This document shows, piece after piece, positions 22,237-22,670 of a stretch of 22,670 bases of DNA (positions are counted from its first letter, which is position 1; each line of letters opens with the position of its first letter). The notes beneath the pieces are model-generated. The model ran no database searches, was not told the DNA's origin, and was given only the letters and a program-made list of their open reading frames with translations. A program made the position numbers and the translations under genes. This DNA comes from a virus. The stretch spans positions 1 to 22,670 of the IMG/VR virus record IMGVR_UViG_3300042549_002136; one strand, given 5' to 3'.

Positions 22237-22670
22237 TCCTCACATTTACCGTCCCGTGGGCCGCCCTCTGTAGCGACAACCGCAAGTTTAAGTACCGCTA
22301 CATCCTGTCCGACCAGTACCGTGAAGCCAAGCTGGTGATCGGCACCCTTGCCAAGAAATCTGCAAAAATCTTTGGCTGGCCTCTTGTTGACGTTGACTTG
22401 GGGTTGTACGTTCTGGTCCGAGAGCCTGACCGCCGCCGCCGTGATCTCAACTTCTCGAAGAACCTGAAGGACGGGATCACGGATGTCGGCGGGGTCTGGG
22501 TGGATGATCGGCAAGTGCGAGATGAGCGGTGGGCGTTTCAACCTGCTGAGAAAGGAAAGACGGCGGGTGCCATCATTACAATCTGGAGGCTCGATGACGT
22601 GGACGTTCTGGGGGATGGTTGTGATTGCCGTAGTAGCGATAGCGCGGGGCGTGTACTGGGACACAAAGGC
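22233..22670 (+). CDS. RusA-like Holliday junction resolvase (runs off the window)
   Basis: A TTG start at 22233 overlaps the helicase stop (TTGA) behind AAGGAG (22222-22227), and 146 codons stay open to the window end. The product has a VPW and SDNR start like RusA, then PDRRRRDL (65-72), Lys76, Asp80 and VWVDDRQV (88-95). From memory of E. coli RusA the PDRRRRDLDN motif, Lys and DD pair are catalytic features. RusA cuts four-way junctions, resolving branched DNA before packaging. The second Asp of DLDN appears missing (DL then NF). After about residue 118 the sequence loses RusA likeness and overlaps a membrane-type frame, so the true C-terminus is uncertain. Confidence 0.8.
   Translation, partial: MILTFTVPWAALCSDNRKFKYRYILSDQYREAKLVIGTLAKKSAKIFGWPLVDVDLGLYVLVREPDRRRRDLNFSKNLKDGITDVGGVWVDDRQVRDERWAFQPAEKGKTAGAIITIWRLDDVDVLGDGCDCRSSDSAGRVLGHKG
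22594..22670 (+). CDS. possible small membrane protein (partial, overlaps resolvase frame)
   Basis: An ATG at 22594 with GGAGG at 22585-22589 opens a frame reading MTWTFWGMVVIAVVAIARGV and then YWDTK at the window edge. This is a clear N-terminal membrane helix flanked by Trp and Arg. It overlaps the resolvase frame by at least 77 bases in another phase, which is more than elsewhere in this operon. Either the resolvase ends soon after the window or both are translated. The stop is not visible. Confidence 0.4.
   Translation, partial: MTWTFWGMVVIAVVAIARGVYWDTK

Overview
The window is a stretch of a tailed double-stranded DNA phage (or a complete, undecayed prophage region). Every gene I can support lies on the + strand, the DNA is GC-rich by eye, and coding density is very high. 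Most neighbours touch or overlap by 1-4 bases (TAATG, ATGA, GTGA, TTGA junctions). There is no tape-measure protein, sheath or tail-tube gene. There are an adaptor, a P22 gp10-like hub, tail-fibre genes and several very large internal (ejection-type) proteins, which points to a short-tailed, podovirus-like virion. I cannot name the host. GC content and codon use suggest a high-GC bacterium. I see no bacterial gene, integrase, tRNA, IS element or CRISPR array.

Layout. Positions 1-81 hold the end of something upstream and a strong hairpin. Positions 82-3182 carry a small structural protein, an unknown protein with an AT-hook-like tail, the head-tail adaptor and the tail hub. Positions 3182-6138 are the receptor-binding module: a repeat-rich fibre, a polyglycine adhesin-like protein, a fibre-assembly-like protein and a short paralogue of the fibre N-terminus. 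Positions 6135-6781 hold a tiny basic protein and an AT-richer HNH/endonuclease VII-type gene that looks like an insertion. Positions 6784-16056 encode four successive internal virion-type proteins of 220, 913, 317 and 1628 residues; the last carries an LPD38-like region. Positions 16053-16831 are the lysis cassette, a holin-like protein and an M15 peptidase endolysin. A strong rho-independent terminator (16862-16894) and then a sigma70-like promoter (16904-16932) separate this late block from the next operon.

The operon from 16978 to the window end is DNA metabolism: two small unknowns, an OB-fold-like protein, a Cas4/RecB-type PD-(D/E)XK nuclease with a probable Fe-S cluster, a small HTH protein, a lambda O-like replication initiator, two unknowns, a T7 gp4-like primase-helicase and a RusA-like Holliday-junction resolvase that runs to the edge. 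The primase-helicase would unwind and prime at an origin recognised by the initiator. The nuclease, OB-fold protein and resolvase would handle recombination and branched DNA.

The points most worth a second look are a candidate replication origin inside the initiator gene (GTCACCC repeats in all three codon phases, followed by A/G-rich 12-mers), a Cys-rich ORF overlapping the endolysin 3' end and containing the terminator, a RusA-like protein that seems to lack one catalytic aspartate, and a stand-alone copy of the fibre attachment domain. I did not find a clearly new defence or other named system. All family assignments are from motif reading, without database searches.
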